Shown: positions 1-17,032 of the stretch, piece after piece
Layout: each line of letters opens with the position of its first letter
How positions within the stretch are numbered: the first letter of the stretch is position 1
Assembly (NCBI RefSeq): GCF_000485595.1
Contig: NW_014577933.1
Span: 1-21,768 of the forward strand
Direction: 5' to 3'
Length of the DNA: 21,768 nucleotides
Source of the DNA: Priapulus caudatus
Taxonomy: Eukaryota > Priapulida > Priapulimorpha > Priapulimorphida > Priapulidae
Position numbers and translations under genes: made by a program
The notes under the pieces: model-generated
Seen by the model: the letters and a program-made list of their open reading frames with translations, nothing else
Database searches by the model: none
What the model was told of the DNA's origin: nothing

Positions 1-813
1 CGATTTTGGTTACCAAAATGCTTTTCAGGCAGTATAAGAACTGTTTGCAATTGCGTTATAATGACGTATCTAAATAGACGGACGAATGAGGATTGTAATG
101 GTGGGTGTTTCTTTTTCAAGCGATATCGGGAAAGTTGATTTCGAAGCGTTTGTTTTAAAACAAGTGCCGCGGAGCGACAGCGCTCATCTAACGTTCTACT
201 GCGGTCGATCTGTGATGGAGGGTGGGGATTCTAGTAAACCCTGTTAGTCCCAAATTGTGTTTCACATACGCGCCGAAACAGTGGAAGGCACAGCGGATGG
301 TATCAGGGAACCTTCTCAAAGGAAATGTTCGTTGGGATCGTATGAAAGTTGCCACGAGATGCGCGCGTACGTTTAAGTGTCTTAAGCTTAAAGCATTTGA
401 AGCTCCCATCGTACGTAGTAGGCAACAACTATTTGCAAGACATAATAGGTATGGCACTCATCCATTTACCTACGCAAGCCTACCAGGCTGAAATAGAGAG
501 CTGCCACCTGTAACTATATTAACGCAGGCAAAAACTACACAGTACTATCACCACCACATGCACTGCAGTGCATACAGTTACATGTAACACACTGACAGTA
601 CAGAATGGCATAGAAATTATACGATTTAAGAAGCATAAACCTTCTTCAACCAAAGTTTAGCTTTTGAAATTTCATTGTGACATTGTAGCCTCATACATCC
701 AGGGCATGTATAGATTCTACTAGCAAACCCGGCAGTCCAATTCTTTCTAAACAGTAAACAAATCCATGGTTTAAACCCTCCTCTTGATCGCTCCGTCAGA
801 CCATGTCCTCAGA
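1..813. other. No gene recognised; intergenic sequence
   Basis: No coding feature is supported. An 89-codon plus-strand frame (222-491) and its antisense counterpart overlap, have no recognisable motif and show no splice context. A 31-bp copy of an inverted repeat lies at 156-186 (separate entry). The stretch 500-813 is plain sequence with scattered TGCA and ACATG motifs. Confidence 0.5.
156..186. repeat. 31-bp CpG-rich repeat, left copy (inverted match at 5739-5769)
   Basis: These 31 bases are the exact reverse complement of 5739-5769. Both copies contain GCCGCGGAGCGACAGCGC. Similarity stops at both ends of the 31 bases. They are either the terminal inverted repeats of a roughly 5.6 kb element or, more simply, two inverted copies of a short dispersed repeat. 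No target duplication was seen next to either copy. Confidence 0.7.
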
Positions 814-1149
814 AAAATGTCTAAAATCTGCCTTGTGCCCCATTGACCTTTGACCTGTGCACCTCCAATTTCGAGCACAGTGATGGCTTTTCCTACCATG
901 AGCGCTATACACGCACTATCATGAGCCTAGGTCAAGCCGTTTAGATTTGTGCCGCCATTCTGCATTTCCTCCCCTATACCTTAAGTTAAGGAGGAATGTT
1001 CCCTCTTCTTTTACACTCTTGACCTTTGACCTTTGACCCCAGCTTTGACATCCCAACTCGTTTTCGGATTACCCCCCCACGTCCCGAATATCGTGACGTA
1101 CGTCAAACGCGGTTAAGATTTGTGCCAACTGTTGACGCACGCACGCACA

Positions 1150-1193
<44 letters not shown>

Positions 1194-1281
1194 CGGCCGG
1201 AGGGACGGACAGATGCACGGACGATCATGCAATTCTACAAGCTGCATCTGACTACGTCAGATGAGCTAAAAATACTTATAG
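814..1281 (+). mobile_element. Helitron-like non-autonomous repeat (tetranucleotide-core, HINE/pearl-like), complete 3' end
   Basis: The element shows imperfect direct subrepeats (TGACCTTTGACC-type blocks at 844-856 and 1020-1040, each followed by a block resembling TTAGATTTGTGCC near 940 and 1115), then an ACGC tetranucleotide array, then ACGG-type units, a short hairpin (ATCTGAC/GTCAGAT, about 1245-1262) and the terminus GAGCTAAAAA. A second copy of the 3' part lies inverted at 21712-21768, and both copies diverge just after GCTAAAAA, which defines the 3' boundary. A central tetranucleotide microsatellite followed by a 3' hairpin is typical of pearl/HINE elements descended from Helentron-type Helitrons. 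That family assignment rests on structure only. The 5' boundary is uncertain. Confidence 0.6.
1133..1195. repeat. (ACGC)n microsatellite inside the Helitron-like repeat
   Basis: About fifteen ACGC/GCAC units in near-perfect tandem, followed by ACGG-type units up to about 1225. It is the microsatellite core of the surrounding repeat. A second ACGC array lies at 14133-14171 inside an unrelated hAT-like element. Confidence 0.9.
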
Positions 1282-2619
1282 TTACCTGCTATTTAACTGA
1301 ACGATTTTTATTTCAGGACAACTTTGTTCATATTATAACTAAAACTAATAGTCGTTTATATAAGATATTGCAATCCTTGCCCTGTCAATTAAGTTAATAA
1401 ATAAGAAACACCCTCGGTCGCTAGCCTGCAGCCAAAAAGTTACATTGCGCAACATTGTCAGTGGATGCGCTTGTAATGGCGACACCATTGTTGTAAACAA
1501 CGGTATAACCGGCCGCCAGTTACATTTTTAAAGCCTTTATTTCGAAAATAATTTCCAACCAGTCTCGTGTTTTTCCCACTTTTACGACACTTACCGTTAT
1601 TGCTCGAGTAACAGCAACTGTCTAGAGTACGGTAATGATAAAATGTCATAGAACCTTCGTACTTAGCAATATTCGCCAAAACATGCACGATTCGAATATT
1701 GATTACTTGTTTTGATTACCGGGGGATGCCATTCTCTGCGGAATGCTCGACTATTCTCGACATAGCGCGAGTATCTGCCAAGTTTTTAAATAGAAACAAA
1801 GTAAACGACACAGAATCAGATGCCCTTTTGTTTGAATTATGTGCACAATGTCAATGGGTCACTTGTGACTTCTAACTTGCTGGCATGGTTGGCCTAGATT
1901 ACAAATAATTACCCAAACCCAAGAGGATAGGTTACAAAGTTCCGCTATCCTTTTCTGCGGTAGCGAATGCCCAGAGGTGAATCACTCGGGCCGCGTTTGC
2001 TGTGTGCACGGTTTCAGAATACTAGAACTTCAAACTGGGTTTATTCTAAACACGGAACCTTTCTCCGCTTATCGCGGGGAACTTACCAAATGTATCGGCA
2101 ACTACTCTGTATTAAACAGTAATATAACAGCTGTGAACAAAAATTCCGAAGTGTACTGAGCGGGCCGATAGTACTGACGACGCCATTTTTCTGGTTGACT
2201 GCTGACGTACGCATTTACAATGCGCATAGGCGATCGGCAGCAACGCACGCGCCCTCCGATTGGTGCGTGAATATTCCACTCTTGCAGAACGAGAAGTACG
2301 TCACAGCGTCAACAGAAAATGCGATCAGAGTATATATTCGACGCTCGTGCACTTCGAATTTTTGTAACAGGTTATATTAGTTTAATACAGAGTATCTGCG
2401 ATACATAGTAAAGGTTCGCCAGATAGCAAGCAGAGAAGTTCGTCGTTGAGATAAACCCAGTTGTGGAATTCTAGTATCTGAAAACGCACCAAGAAACCGG
2501 CCGAGTGCATTCACTCGCGCGCATTCCTCCGCCAGAAGAAAAGGATAGGGACACTTTGCTAAACCTATCCTCTTGCGCCGTTTGGGTTACATTATTGTAT
2601 CTACATGGTGCCCTAAGAG
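1282..2619. other. No gene recognised; moderately CpG-rich intergenic sequence
   Basis: Short open frames (minus 1458-1688; plus 1977-2159 and 2195-2380) have no recognisable domain. Around 2255-2345 there is an inverted CCAAT motif (GATTGG), a CRE-like TACGTCAC and a TATATA stretch, so a promoter is conceivable. No recognisable gene follows, and the motifs are individually common. Confidence 0.4.
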
Positions 2620-3270
2620 CAAGGCTCCACACTAACTTTTTTTTTCAAGTGGCCCGACCGGGCCACCAAAATTCAATTGATTTCATATTTTTTTGGTGCA
2701 GCCGAAAATGAAATTGGCTTGGCCTTGAAAAATAACCCGCTTACATATTGCAAAAAGTAGTCGGCGAGTAAGCGAAATATCTTAATTCTTTAAGCCTAAA
2801 ATTTACTTTAATCGCTTCTTTCACATAGGCCCATTGAAATTAAAAAAAATATAATTTTCCTCTCCATGAGATTTGAATCGCATAAAAAGCGGAAATTTTT
2901 TATGTGCAAAAAATTACCCCCTTATGAAAAATGGACTGCTTCCCAAAATATGTGGACTGCACGTCGCCATTACTTTCACACACGAACTTTCGAACGGCTG
3001 GCAGTTCGCTTCGGATCCGAAACAGTGCCCGCGCGACATGGATATATATATAGCATTATTTTGTACCCAGCCTGCTGCATGCAGCTATGGCCCTAGAGCC
3101 CTCCAAGCGCAGCGTAGCTCAGCAATATACCCATTACATACAGCCTGCGTACAAGTGCTTAGTGCCAAATTCGCGACTGGGCGCGGTGCGTTTTCTTGCT
3201 CTGGGGATTTTTGTGACTTCATTGATCACGCTCGCTCAGCGAATGCTCGCTCTCTTTGCAATGAGATTAG

Positions 3271-4037
3271 TAGGGTGAGTGATTGCGACCAAAAACCGTA
3301 TTGCAATAATATTGCAATGCCGACAAAACCGTATTGCAATATATTGCAATGCCGACAAAACCGTATTGTAATACTTATCCAATACGCATTGGGAAGCTGT
3401 TATACCATTGCATGCATACAGTAACATTTGGATGCGTTTATCATCATATATTGCTATTATTATGTATATTTGCCATTTAGTAATTGCCATTACAGTCAGC
3501 TTTTGCCCTTTTATTGGGGATAATTTCAAACAAATCGTCTGCTACAGGCGCTGCCATTTTTGGCTGCCTCGTCTGCTGATATTTAGCATCGACGCTAGAC
3601 TGATGCACGTTGCTTCCGCAGAACCAGTCGCTCGACTGAGCGCGCCAGCACAGTAAGAATTAGTCTTGTTTGGAACGAATAGTCGGCCGGCCCCGGCTCC
3701 TGCACTTCGCCTTGTATCGCCGCTGGGCACTCAGAGCGAGCATAGGCTAAGTATAGACTCCCTAGGGTTGACTGTGCTCGCTCACACTCATATGTATAGT
3801 ATATCATGTGTTGTTGTATATATCGAGTGCTCACAACCCGTGTCTGCCCGCCGCAGTAGTAGCTACCAGAGGTCAGCTACGCCCCGCAGTTGCCTCCATG
3901 CGTTTGGTGCCTTACAGTAATTACTGTATTGCGTATCGCTTAAAATATCCATTATCCGGAAGCTCTGTATCGCGATATATCGAGTTTTCAAAATATATTT
4001 GCAATATACCGATATACCCGGTATATCGTTACACCTA
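3271..4037. mobile_element. hAT-like MITE nested in the outer hAT, perfect 8-bp TSD
   Basis: The element starts TAGGGTGAGTGATT and ends CGTTACACCTA, imperfect inverted termini of the TAGG-GTGTAACGAT type common among hAT MITEs. It is flanked by a perfect 8-bp direct duplication GAGATTAG (3263-3270 and 4038-4045). Inside each end are inverted TATTGCAATA-like blocks. It has no transposase frame. It lies wholly within 2620-4207, so it inserted later. Confidence 0.85.
3286..3373. repeat. Tandem repeat of a 32-35 bp unit, about 2.5 copies
   Basis: Units at 3286-3320, 3321-3352 and 3353-3373 each begin CGAC(C)AAAAACCGTATTG-like. Each full unit holds two copies of ATTGCAAT separated by a few bases. 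It lies in the left subterminal region of the nested hAT element, where repeated motifs often serve as transposase binding sites. Confidence 0.85.
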
Positions 4038-4215
4038 GAGATTAGCACGTAAGCCAAACATATTATTATCTATTATCACAGACACTTTGAAATTTAGTGG
4101 CCGATCGGGCACCAAATTTTAACTTTTTGAAATTTTGGTGGCCCGACATTTCAAGTTTCCTGGTGGCCCCGGGCCCACCGGGCTCACCGCCTCAGTGTCG
4201 AGCCTTGCCTATAGG

Positions 4216-4780
4216 CCCAATTGTAAATTTATTGTCGCTATAAATTAGTATAATCAAATATGCCATGGTGTTACGGTGTGTTCAATTCCAATTTTCTATG
4301 CTATAACAGCATTAATTCAAAATTCTTAGTGTTTTTCAAGTTGGTGTAATCTAATGACTAATCACTAATCAGTATTAGTAATCTAAATCTGTGTGAGTAC
4401 AGTAATATATCCGCTATGACTATATATTATGAGGTGAGACTATATACGTAACATATGAATAGCAGATAAAAGAATAGTGTAAGTAGCACGGTTTGACACT
4501 CCGATGTATCATGTCGTGTACGTTATCCTAGACGAAATGCACCTGTCTACACGCCTGTACTTTGCTTTGTTGTTGTTGTTATTCGTTTATCCTCCTACTT
4601 CACGAGGTCATGGTCACAATGTAAACCCTCTTTGTAACGTTAGCTACCAGTGTTTCCTCATAGTAATTGGTTGTTGTAGTTTTTATTTGGCTTGAAATGG
4701 ACTCATTGCCGGGTGGGGCATACATCTTTGGCCCATATTTGCCATTAGGGAGATATAATCTAGCCGGCTAACATTCACTA
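4216..4780. other. No gene recognised; AT-rich spacer
   Basis: AT-rich sequence after the outer hAT element. One 63-codon frame (4504-4695) is leucine- and tyrosine-rich without a motif. I see no repeat structure here. Confidence 0.5.
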
Positions 4781-4862
4781 TGCGCTATAATATACTAACG
4801 TTAGGAGACAGTCGCCGTCTCCCTCATCATCGTCCTCTACATCTGCTTCGTTTCCCTCCTGA

Positions 4863-4919
4863 TCATGATTTGCTTTGCTCTTCCTCGCGTTGTTTCACGC
4901 TAGTATCGTCGTCGGCCAT
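4863..4919 (-). other. Possible orphan acidic first exon (MADDD...), frame broken
   Basis: On the minus strand, ATG at 4919-4917 has a strong animal start context (AAGAAAATGGCC) and reads MADDDTSVKQREEEQSKS before a TGA at 4865-4863. Immediately after, frame +1 continues as an acidic stretch (DQEGNEADVEDDDEGDGD, from 4864 down to about 4811) without a stop. A hydrophilic acidic start followed by a one-base frame change looks like a real but damaged, mis-assembled or alternatively spliced exon. The first residues recall vertebrate NMT N-termini (MADE...), but the strand is opposite to NMT here. It may be chance. No downstream exon was identified. Confidence 0.2.
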
Positions 4920-5151
4920 TTTCTTGGCTGCTCTTGCATGCCCATCGCGCCGTAAAGATGCTCTGTTGTTACTGCTCGAAACATGTCTGCGATCGATGTT
5001 TGCTATGTTGTTAGTGATAGGTAAAAAGTACATAACCTAATGACCTTATAATAATTGGCCTTCAAATTCCACGAGACGGTATCGAAGATGGCAAGAGACA
5101 ATGTTGATCAAAAGGTTTATTCCTATAATAATAATAGGGAAAAAATACGGC

Positions 5152-5270
5152 CACTACTAGTAGTACTAGTAGTACTATTAGTATTACTAGTAATAGTATT
5201 ACTATTACTATTACTACATTATATTACTAGTAGTAGTATTAGTACTACTTAGTACTAGTAGTATACTAGT
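5152..5270. repeat. TAG/TAC trinucleotide microsatellite
   Basis: An interrupted array of ACT, AGT, ATT and TAG triplets, rich in the palindrome ACTAGT, so either strand can fold on itself. It is low-complexity. The valine- and leucine-rich frame that crosses it is not a gene. Confidence 0.9.
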
Positions 5271-5441
5271 CTTAAAATTACTAGTCTAGTATAGGGCGCA
5301 AATCACTTTAGCACCTTAGGGCCTTAGGTATCACGAAGTGCATGCACAGATTTCTTCCGTGGGCATTACAGCTAGGTAATCATAAGGGGTAAGCTGTTTG
5401 CTGATTGGCTGAATCGGACATGGCGCGTCACTCGTTTCTTG

Positions 5442-5544
5442 CAGTGTTGGTAATAGACTGGTACTCGTTCGCCTCCTTCGCTGCACTGACGCGTTAGTGT
5501 AGCGGAACTGTCGACCGGGTACCAGTCTACGCTGGTAAACACTG
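5442..5544. mobile_element. Short fold-back element with hAT-like ends (CAGTGTT...AACACTG)
   Basis: The sequence begins CAGTGTTGGTAA and ends TTTACCA..CACTG-like (GGTAAACACTG). Perfect inner arms of 11 bases (5454-5464 TAGACTGGTAC and 5519-5529 GTACCAGTCTA) enclose a 54-base CpG-rich centre. This resembles a tiny MITE. The flanking 8 bases do not match, so insertion is not proven. Confidence 0.55.
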
Positions 5545-5738
5545 GCATGAAAGCCGCATGATGCAGCCTAAGTCAATGTTAGACATGGTTAGCTGTCGCA
5601 TATTTATTATTCTTTTAGGTGTTCCTCTGCAATTTTATCACACATTTACCCAAAGATAGAAGCCTTATATAGATATTAGTCTGGTAATGCAAGTGAGTTT
5701 GTTGAACGAAAACATGACTGATATTGAAGGTTCCAAAA

Positions 5739-5769
5739 GATGAGCGCTGTCGCTCCGCGGCACTTGTTG
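5739..5769. repeat. 31-bp CpG-rich repeat, right copy (inverted match at 156-186)
   Basis: Exact reverse complement of 156-186. The central GAGCGCTGTCGCTC can form a small hairpin. Flanking sequence does not match that of the left copy. Confidence 0.7.
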
Positions 5770-5950
5770 TGATTAGCCCTCGGTCTGTAATGTTTATGCA
5801 AAATAAATCGGCAGAAGCGCAACTTTGTCAGAGTAGCAACACAATCGCGTGGTGTCATGTCAGCGGTCAAACATAAAGATATCAAAACTCACTGTTGTTT
5901 TATGGCAAATATAAATGCGTCATTATAGAAATTTGTAGGTATATATACTA

Positions 5951-6243
5951 TTAGTGCATGACGTGATAAATCGCTGCAATCTCATTGGATAACGCAGCAG
6001 GCACTATGAAGCGATAGTGCTTGCCTGAGCGGGCACTATCGCTTGCGCGACGCATTGTTATTATAACGCATTGTGTTTACGTCACGAATCTCCTGCGTCT
6101 GGGCGCCACGCAAGAGTAATTTCGAACGGCGGTTGTGTTTGTGTCGAACGTTTTGTTACATCGAATGCACCGGCAAATTAGGGAGTATAAAGAAGGTATA
6201 TATACGCATGAAAAGTAGATTGCATAGTCACGTCATGCACTAA
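5951..6243. mobile_element. MITE-like element with 16-bp terminal inverted repeats
   Basis: TTAGTGCATGACGTGA at 5951-5966 is the exact reverse complement of 6228-6243. The 293-bp interior carries a perfect 11-bp hairpin (6010-6020 and 6033-6043, AGCGATAGTGC / GCACTATCGCT) and no coding frame. No clear target duplication was found, so the superfamily is unassigned. A second, larger fold-back begins only 4 bases downstream. Confidence 0.7.
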
Positions 6244-6247
6244 AAAC

Positions 6248-6385
6248 ATTAATGCCTGCTGTTGGGGGCACTATGCTCTCATAGTGTTGCTTTGGGAAGG
6301 AATAGTGCACTCGCTACCGCTCGGGCACTATTCCTTCCCTCACCAACACTATGAGAGCATAGTGCCCCCAACAGCAGGCATTAAT
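6248..6385. repeat. 138-bp near-perfect palindrome (fold-back element)
   Basis: Arms 6248-6308 and 6325-6385 pair at 57 of 61 positions. The only mismatches are a 4-base block in each arm (CTTT opposite GTGA). The loop is 16 bases (6309-6324). Arm tips read ATTAATGCCTGCTG. The inner stem AATAGTGC/GCACTATT and the loop end CTCGG resemble the hairpin at 6010-6043, so the two look related. If transcribed it would form a long hairpin RNA. Confidence 0.9.
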
Positions 6386-6516
6386 ATATAATTATTTATG
6401 CACTTACTATTATTATATACCCATTAATCACAAATCAATATCCCAATTTTATACAGTGTTAGTGTGGTTGAATGATTAAAGGATTGATCTCTTTTTAAAA
6501 ATAAATGCACAATCTG

Positions 6517-6926
6517 ATTAAATATAGCGAAATATCGTTTCACCTAATAGCAAAAATGTTACTTTGAACAGTATAATAATTACTATGAGTTTGTGTTGTT
6601 TTAATGTTACAGATCTATTATAGCAAATAATGCAGCCACATTCTTTTCTGTTGCAATAATTCCCTTGAAGTTAGGAACCACCAGACAAAAGAACATTTCA
6701 TTGAGTGATGTAGTTGTTCTAGACTCGTACACTGTCTCTATTACCTAATTAATGTAAATTATCAATAACAAATTGTAGTGTTCCAAGACTTGTTAGCCTT
6801 ACTTTAGACACTTGCAGTTATGGAAGCAATACCAGTAACTATTGTAATGGTCGGAAAAATACAAGAACGGCCAGGAAGACTGTTTAAAATCACTACTCTA
6901 GGGAAAATGTAATCCTGTATTTAAAC
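6517..6926. repeat. Dispersed repeat, copy A (matches copy B in NMT intron 3)
   Basis: Several blocks match 10661-11141 in the same order and orientation, for example ATGAGTTTGTG.TGTT, AACCACCAGACAAAA, CATTGAGTGATGTA and AAGCAATACCAGTAA. I estimate identity of roughly three quarters by eye. No coding frame or terminal repeats are evident. The 3' part is abutted by a hAT insertion at 6927, so the copy predates that element. Confidence 0.75.
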
Positions 6927-7745
6927 TAGGGGTGCACCGGAACTTGGATCTGGCCGGAACTATCCGGCCAGATCCCCAATTTTTCAAAGTTCTGGTTCTG
7001 GCCGGAACCCTTCAGGAACAGTCGGCCGGAACCGGAACTTTTTCCTAATTTAATTTCTGCTACAAGCGTCATCAAGATCAAAAGGTCAGTCACTGAATGT
7101 AGTTGAGCGTCAATAGATTCAACTTGGTGACAATATAGTGTTAACAACTTCACACTATTCTGCCCAGAAAACGTTTGCCACTTGAACATCGGCTAACTAA
7201 CTGAACTGAACCTAACTGAACCTAACTAACTAACTGAACTGAACCTAACTGATTCACGAGATTTTCTTTTAAAATAAAATACTCTTAGAGCCACAGGAAT
7301 GGCATCTGTTTGTTAGTTGAAAATAATTGACTAAAACCAGGGATAATGCAACATGCAGGTTTTGCCACACAATTTGCTTGCGAATAAGATGCCAGAATTA
7401 TGCACTGTATAAGCAGCTGATTCATACACTTAACAACCATCCTGTAATTAGAACTTTGTAGCATTGAGAACAATGTAGAATGTGAACATGTATATAATGA
7501 GAACATGAGACATGAGAACATGTAGTACAATGAGCATTGTCCTACTCGCCTGAGTGATGTGCCTGCTAATAATATTTCGTTCAGGCCGAGTGAGTTTGCG
7601 CAATACTGGGCCAATTAAAACGGTGAAGTTTATTCCCAGCTTAAGTTCCGGTTCCGTCCAGGTAGTTCCGGTCGGAACTTTTTTCAAGTTCCAGCTGGTT
7701 TTGGTTCCGGCCGGAACTTTAAAAGTTGGATCCGGTGTACCCCTA
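6927..7745. mobile_element. hAT-like non-autonomous transposon with perfect 8-bp TSD
   Basis: The left end TAGGGGTGCACCGG and right end CCGGTGTACCCCTA are inverted repeats (13 of 14). Extended subterminal regions on both sides are dense in GTTCCGGCCGGAAC-type palindromes. A perfect 8-bp direct duplication ATTTAAAC flanks it (6919-6926 and 7746-7753), diagnostic of hAT-type insertion. The 819-bp interior has no transposase frame and includes a CTAACTGAAC tandem array. Confidence 0.9.
7193..7252. repeat. CTAACTGAAC-type short tandem repeat
   Basis: Repeating CTAA/CTGAA/CCTAA pentamer-like units over about 60 bases in the middle of the hAT element 6927-7745. Low-complexity and non-coding. Confidence 0.85.
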
Positions 7746-7753
7746 ATTTAAAC

Positions 7754-9225
7754 AGCTACAACACTACCGTTAAGACTAGGTAACTCCTATACCTTTTGAC
7801 CCCTGCTGAATTTCGACACATTACTGATAACATAAAGGAACTCGCAGAAATGTATATATATCTTACATGTTAGCTCCACCATACATACCTAGGTTTGTAG
7901 CCCAAGGTACAGGGTTAACCACCGACCTATATACTTATCAACATTGTCTTAGCAAGTGCGTACACCCAATGATCATTTGGCACTAAGAGTAAGACCATAC
8001 AGTGCACCCCTCAAATGTGAGTTGTCATATAAGTTGTTACACATGTCAGGTCGCATCAGCTATTTTTCACTGAACACAGATTGGAATACTGCACCCTGTA
8101 ATGGCTCTGGTAGATGATGATACAGTCGACTGCTACCCATCTAAAGAATGTTAATATATAGCTAGACTGGGTGCCACCAGAGTTCTGCAAGATCTTAGCT
8201 ATACTTTCGGCTACAAATTCACAGTACCTTGGAGAATCATTGACACTTCATGAAAGTCGCTGACTTTGTATTGCAAAATAGAAACATTAAAATTATATGG
8301 ACATTTAATTTTAAAATGGTGTTAGATCGTTTTAAATTTAGCATTTTATGAAAGGCTATATACTCCTATTCTGAAGTCATAGTACGTAGATTGATGAAGT
8401 GTGACCCGTTTTTTTAAAATTATTTGTTATACACAGTTGGGTTTGATAAAGGCACCACAAAAATGTGCAATTGTGTAGGGCTTCGTGGCAGCAGATGTAG
8501 GGATGCAGGGCAGCTAATACATACATGTGAATTTATGAGTTTGTCTTTCATGGATGTTTTTGTTTTGGTATCACAATTAATGACATTGTTAAAAATAGAC
8601 TTTACAACCAGCCACCATTCACCGAGTATCTACTAAATTTTCTGTTCTATACATAAGGTTGGATAACCCTTGTTACTCGATCCATTTGGGTATTATATTA
8701 CAACATTACATGTTGCAATACCTCGGTCTAATCAAGGTACATTTCTAAATATAGAGCATTAATGGTGGTGGGTCTGATGTGAGTGTAAGTATGCCCTAGT
8801 TACTCAAGTGTATGAGACAGCTGTTTGGCATACCCTGAACATTCAGACTCGTGACTTTACCTTCTGTTAATTGATTTAATTTTTTTTTAATTAAAAAAAA
8901 ACAACGGTTGTAGTGTTACAAGCTGGAAGAATGCTGTAACTAAATGACATTCTATGCGGTAGTGCTAATTGGGGTATGGCTGTATGCTGAGTACTACACT
9001 TCTAATCCATCACCAGTTGAGCCAAAACTGACACCACTTGCTCACACAATGGGCAACTGTAACAGTAGCTACTAGGACCCACGATTAGTTGAAAGTGTGG
9101 AATTGTCCCAGCCTTTCCTCAGACGTAGTAATTGGTTCTGTTGATCAGTCCCGTATTTTGACCAATCTGTAGTTGCCATGAACTATATTGTACATTGACA
9201 TTTAAAAAAGTTGCTAACTTCCTAG
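7754..9225. other. No gene recognised; probably intron 5' of the first detectable NMT exon
   Basis: The sequence ends with a splice acceptor (CTAACTTCCTAG, ending 9225), so at least its 3' part should be intron. No upstream coding exon stands out. A minimal phase-2 candidate (ATG at 8762, donor GTGAGT after 8778) encodes only five full residues and is weak. A short stretch at about 9105-9150 resembles 10150-10205 in NMT intron 2 (ATTGTCCCA... TTGATCAGTCCC). Confidence 0.45.

Positions 9226-17032
<7,807 letters not shown>

Larger units (their letters stand above)
2620..4207. mobile_element. hAT-like non-autonomous DNA transposon (outer, carries a nested hAT)
   Basis: The left end CAAGGCTCCACACT and the right end AGTGTCGAGCCTTG are inverted repeats of each other (13 of 14 positions). 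Subterminal blocks on both sides contain matching GGCCCGACC/GGGCCACCAAAATT motifs in inverted orientation. The 8 bases flanking the ends (CCTAAGAG at 2612-2619; CCTATAGG at 4208-4215) match at 5 of 8, compatible with a decayed hAT 8-bp target duplication. No transposase reading frame is visible. Removing the nested 767-bp element and its duplication leaves about 0.8 kb. The superfamily call rests on end sequence and 8-bp duplication length. Confidence 0.6.

Noticed and set aside
222-491. 89-codon plus-strand open frame and its antisense twin (188-457)
   Set aside because: Both strands are open, there is no domain, splice or codon signal, and the frame has no recognisable homologue.
1458-1688. 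Minus-strand 76-codon frame with several Cys/Lys/Asn residues
   Set aside because: Composition looked mildly protein-like, but no motif, conserved spacing or splice sites were found. Too short to claim.
3105-3180. tRNA-like GTAGCTCAG motif at about 3112, suggesting a tRNA or SINE
   Set aside because: No matching B box at the right distance and no cloverleaf could be drawn.
3286-3373. CRISPR-like repeat array
   Set aside because: Units are directly adjacent without unique spacers, and the context is a eukaryotic transposon end.
2873-3424. 183-codon plus-strand frame
   Set aside because: It overlaps two hAT elements and a tandem repeat and has no transposase motif. The length reflects chance in repetitive sequence.
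3603-3655. Phase-2 candidate NMT first exon (ATG at 3603, donor GTAAGA after CAGCACA)
   Set aside because: The phase fits, but it lies inside the nested hAT element and encodes nothing NMT-like.
5055-5252. Valine/leucine-rich 65-codon frame resembling a membrane segment
   Set aside because: The hydrophobic part is the translation of the TAG/TAC microsatellite.
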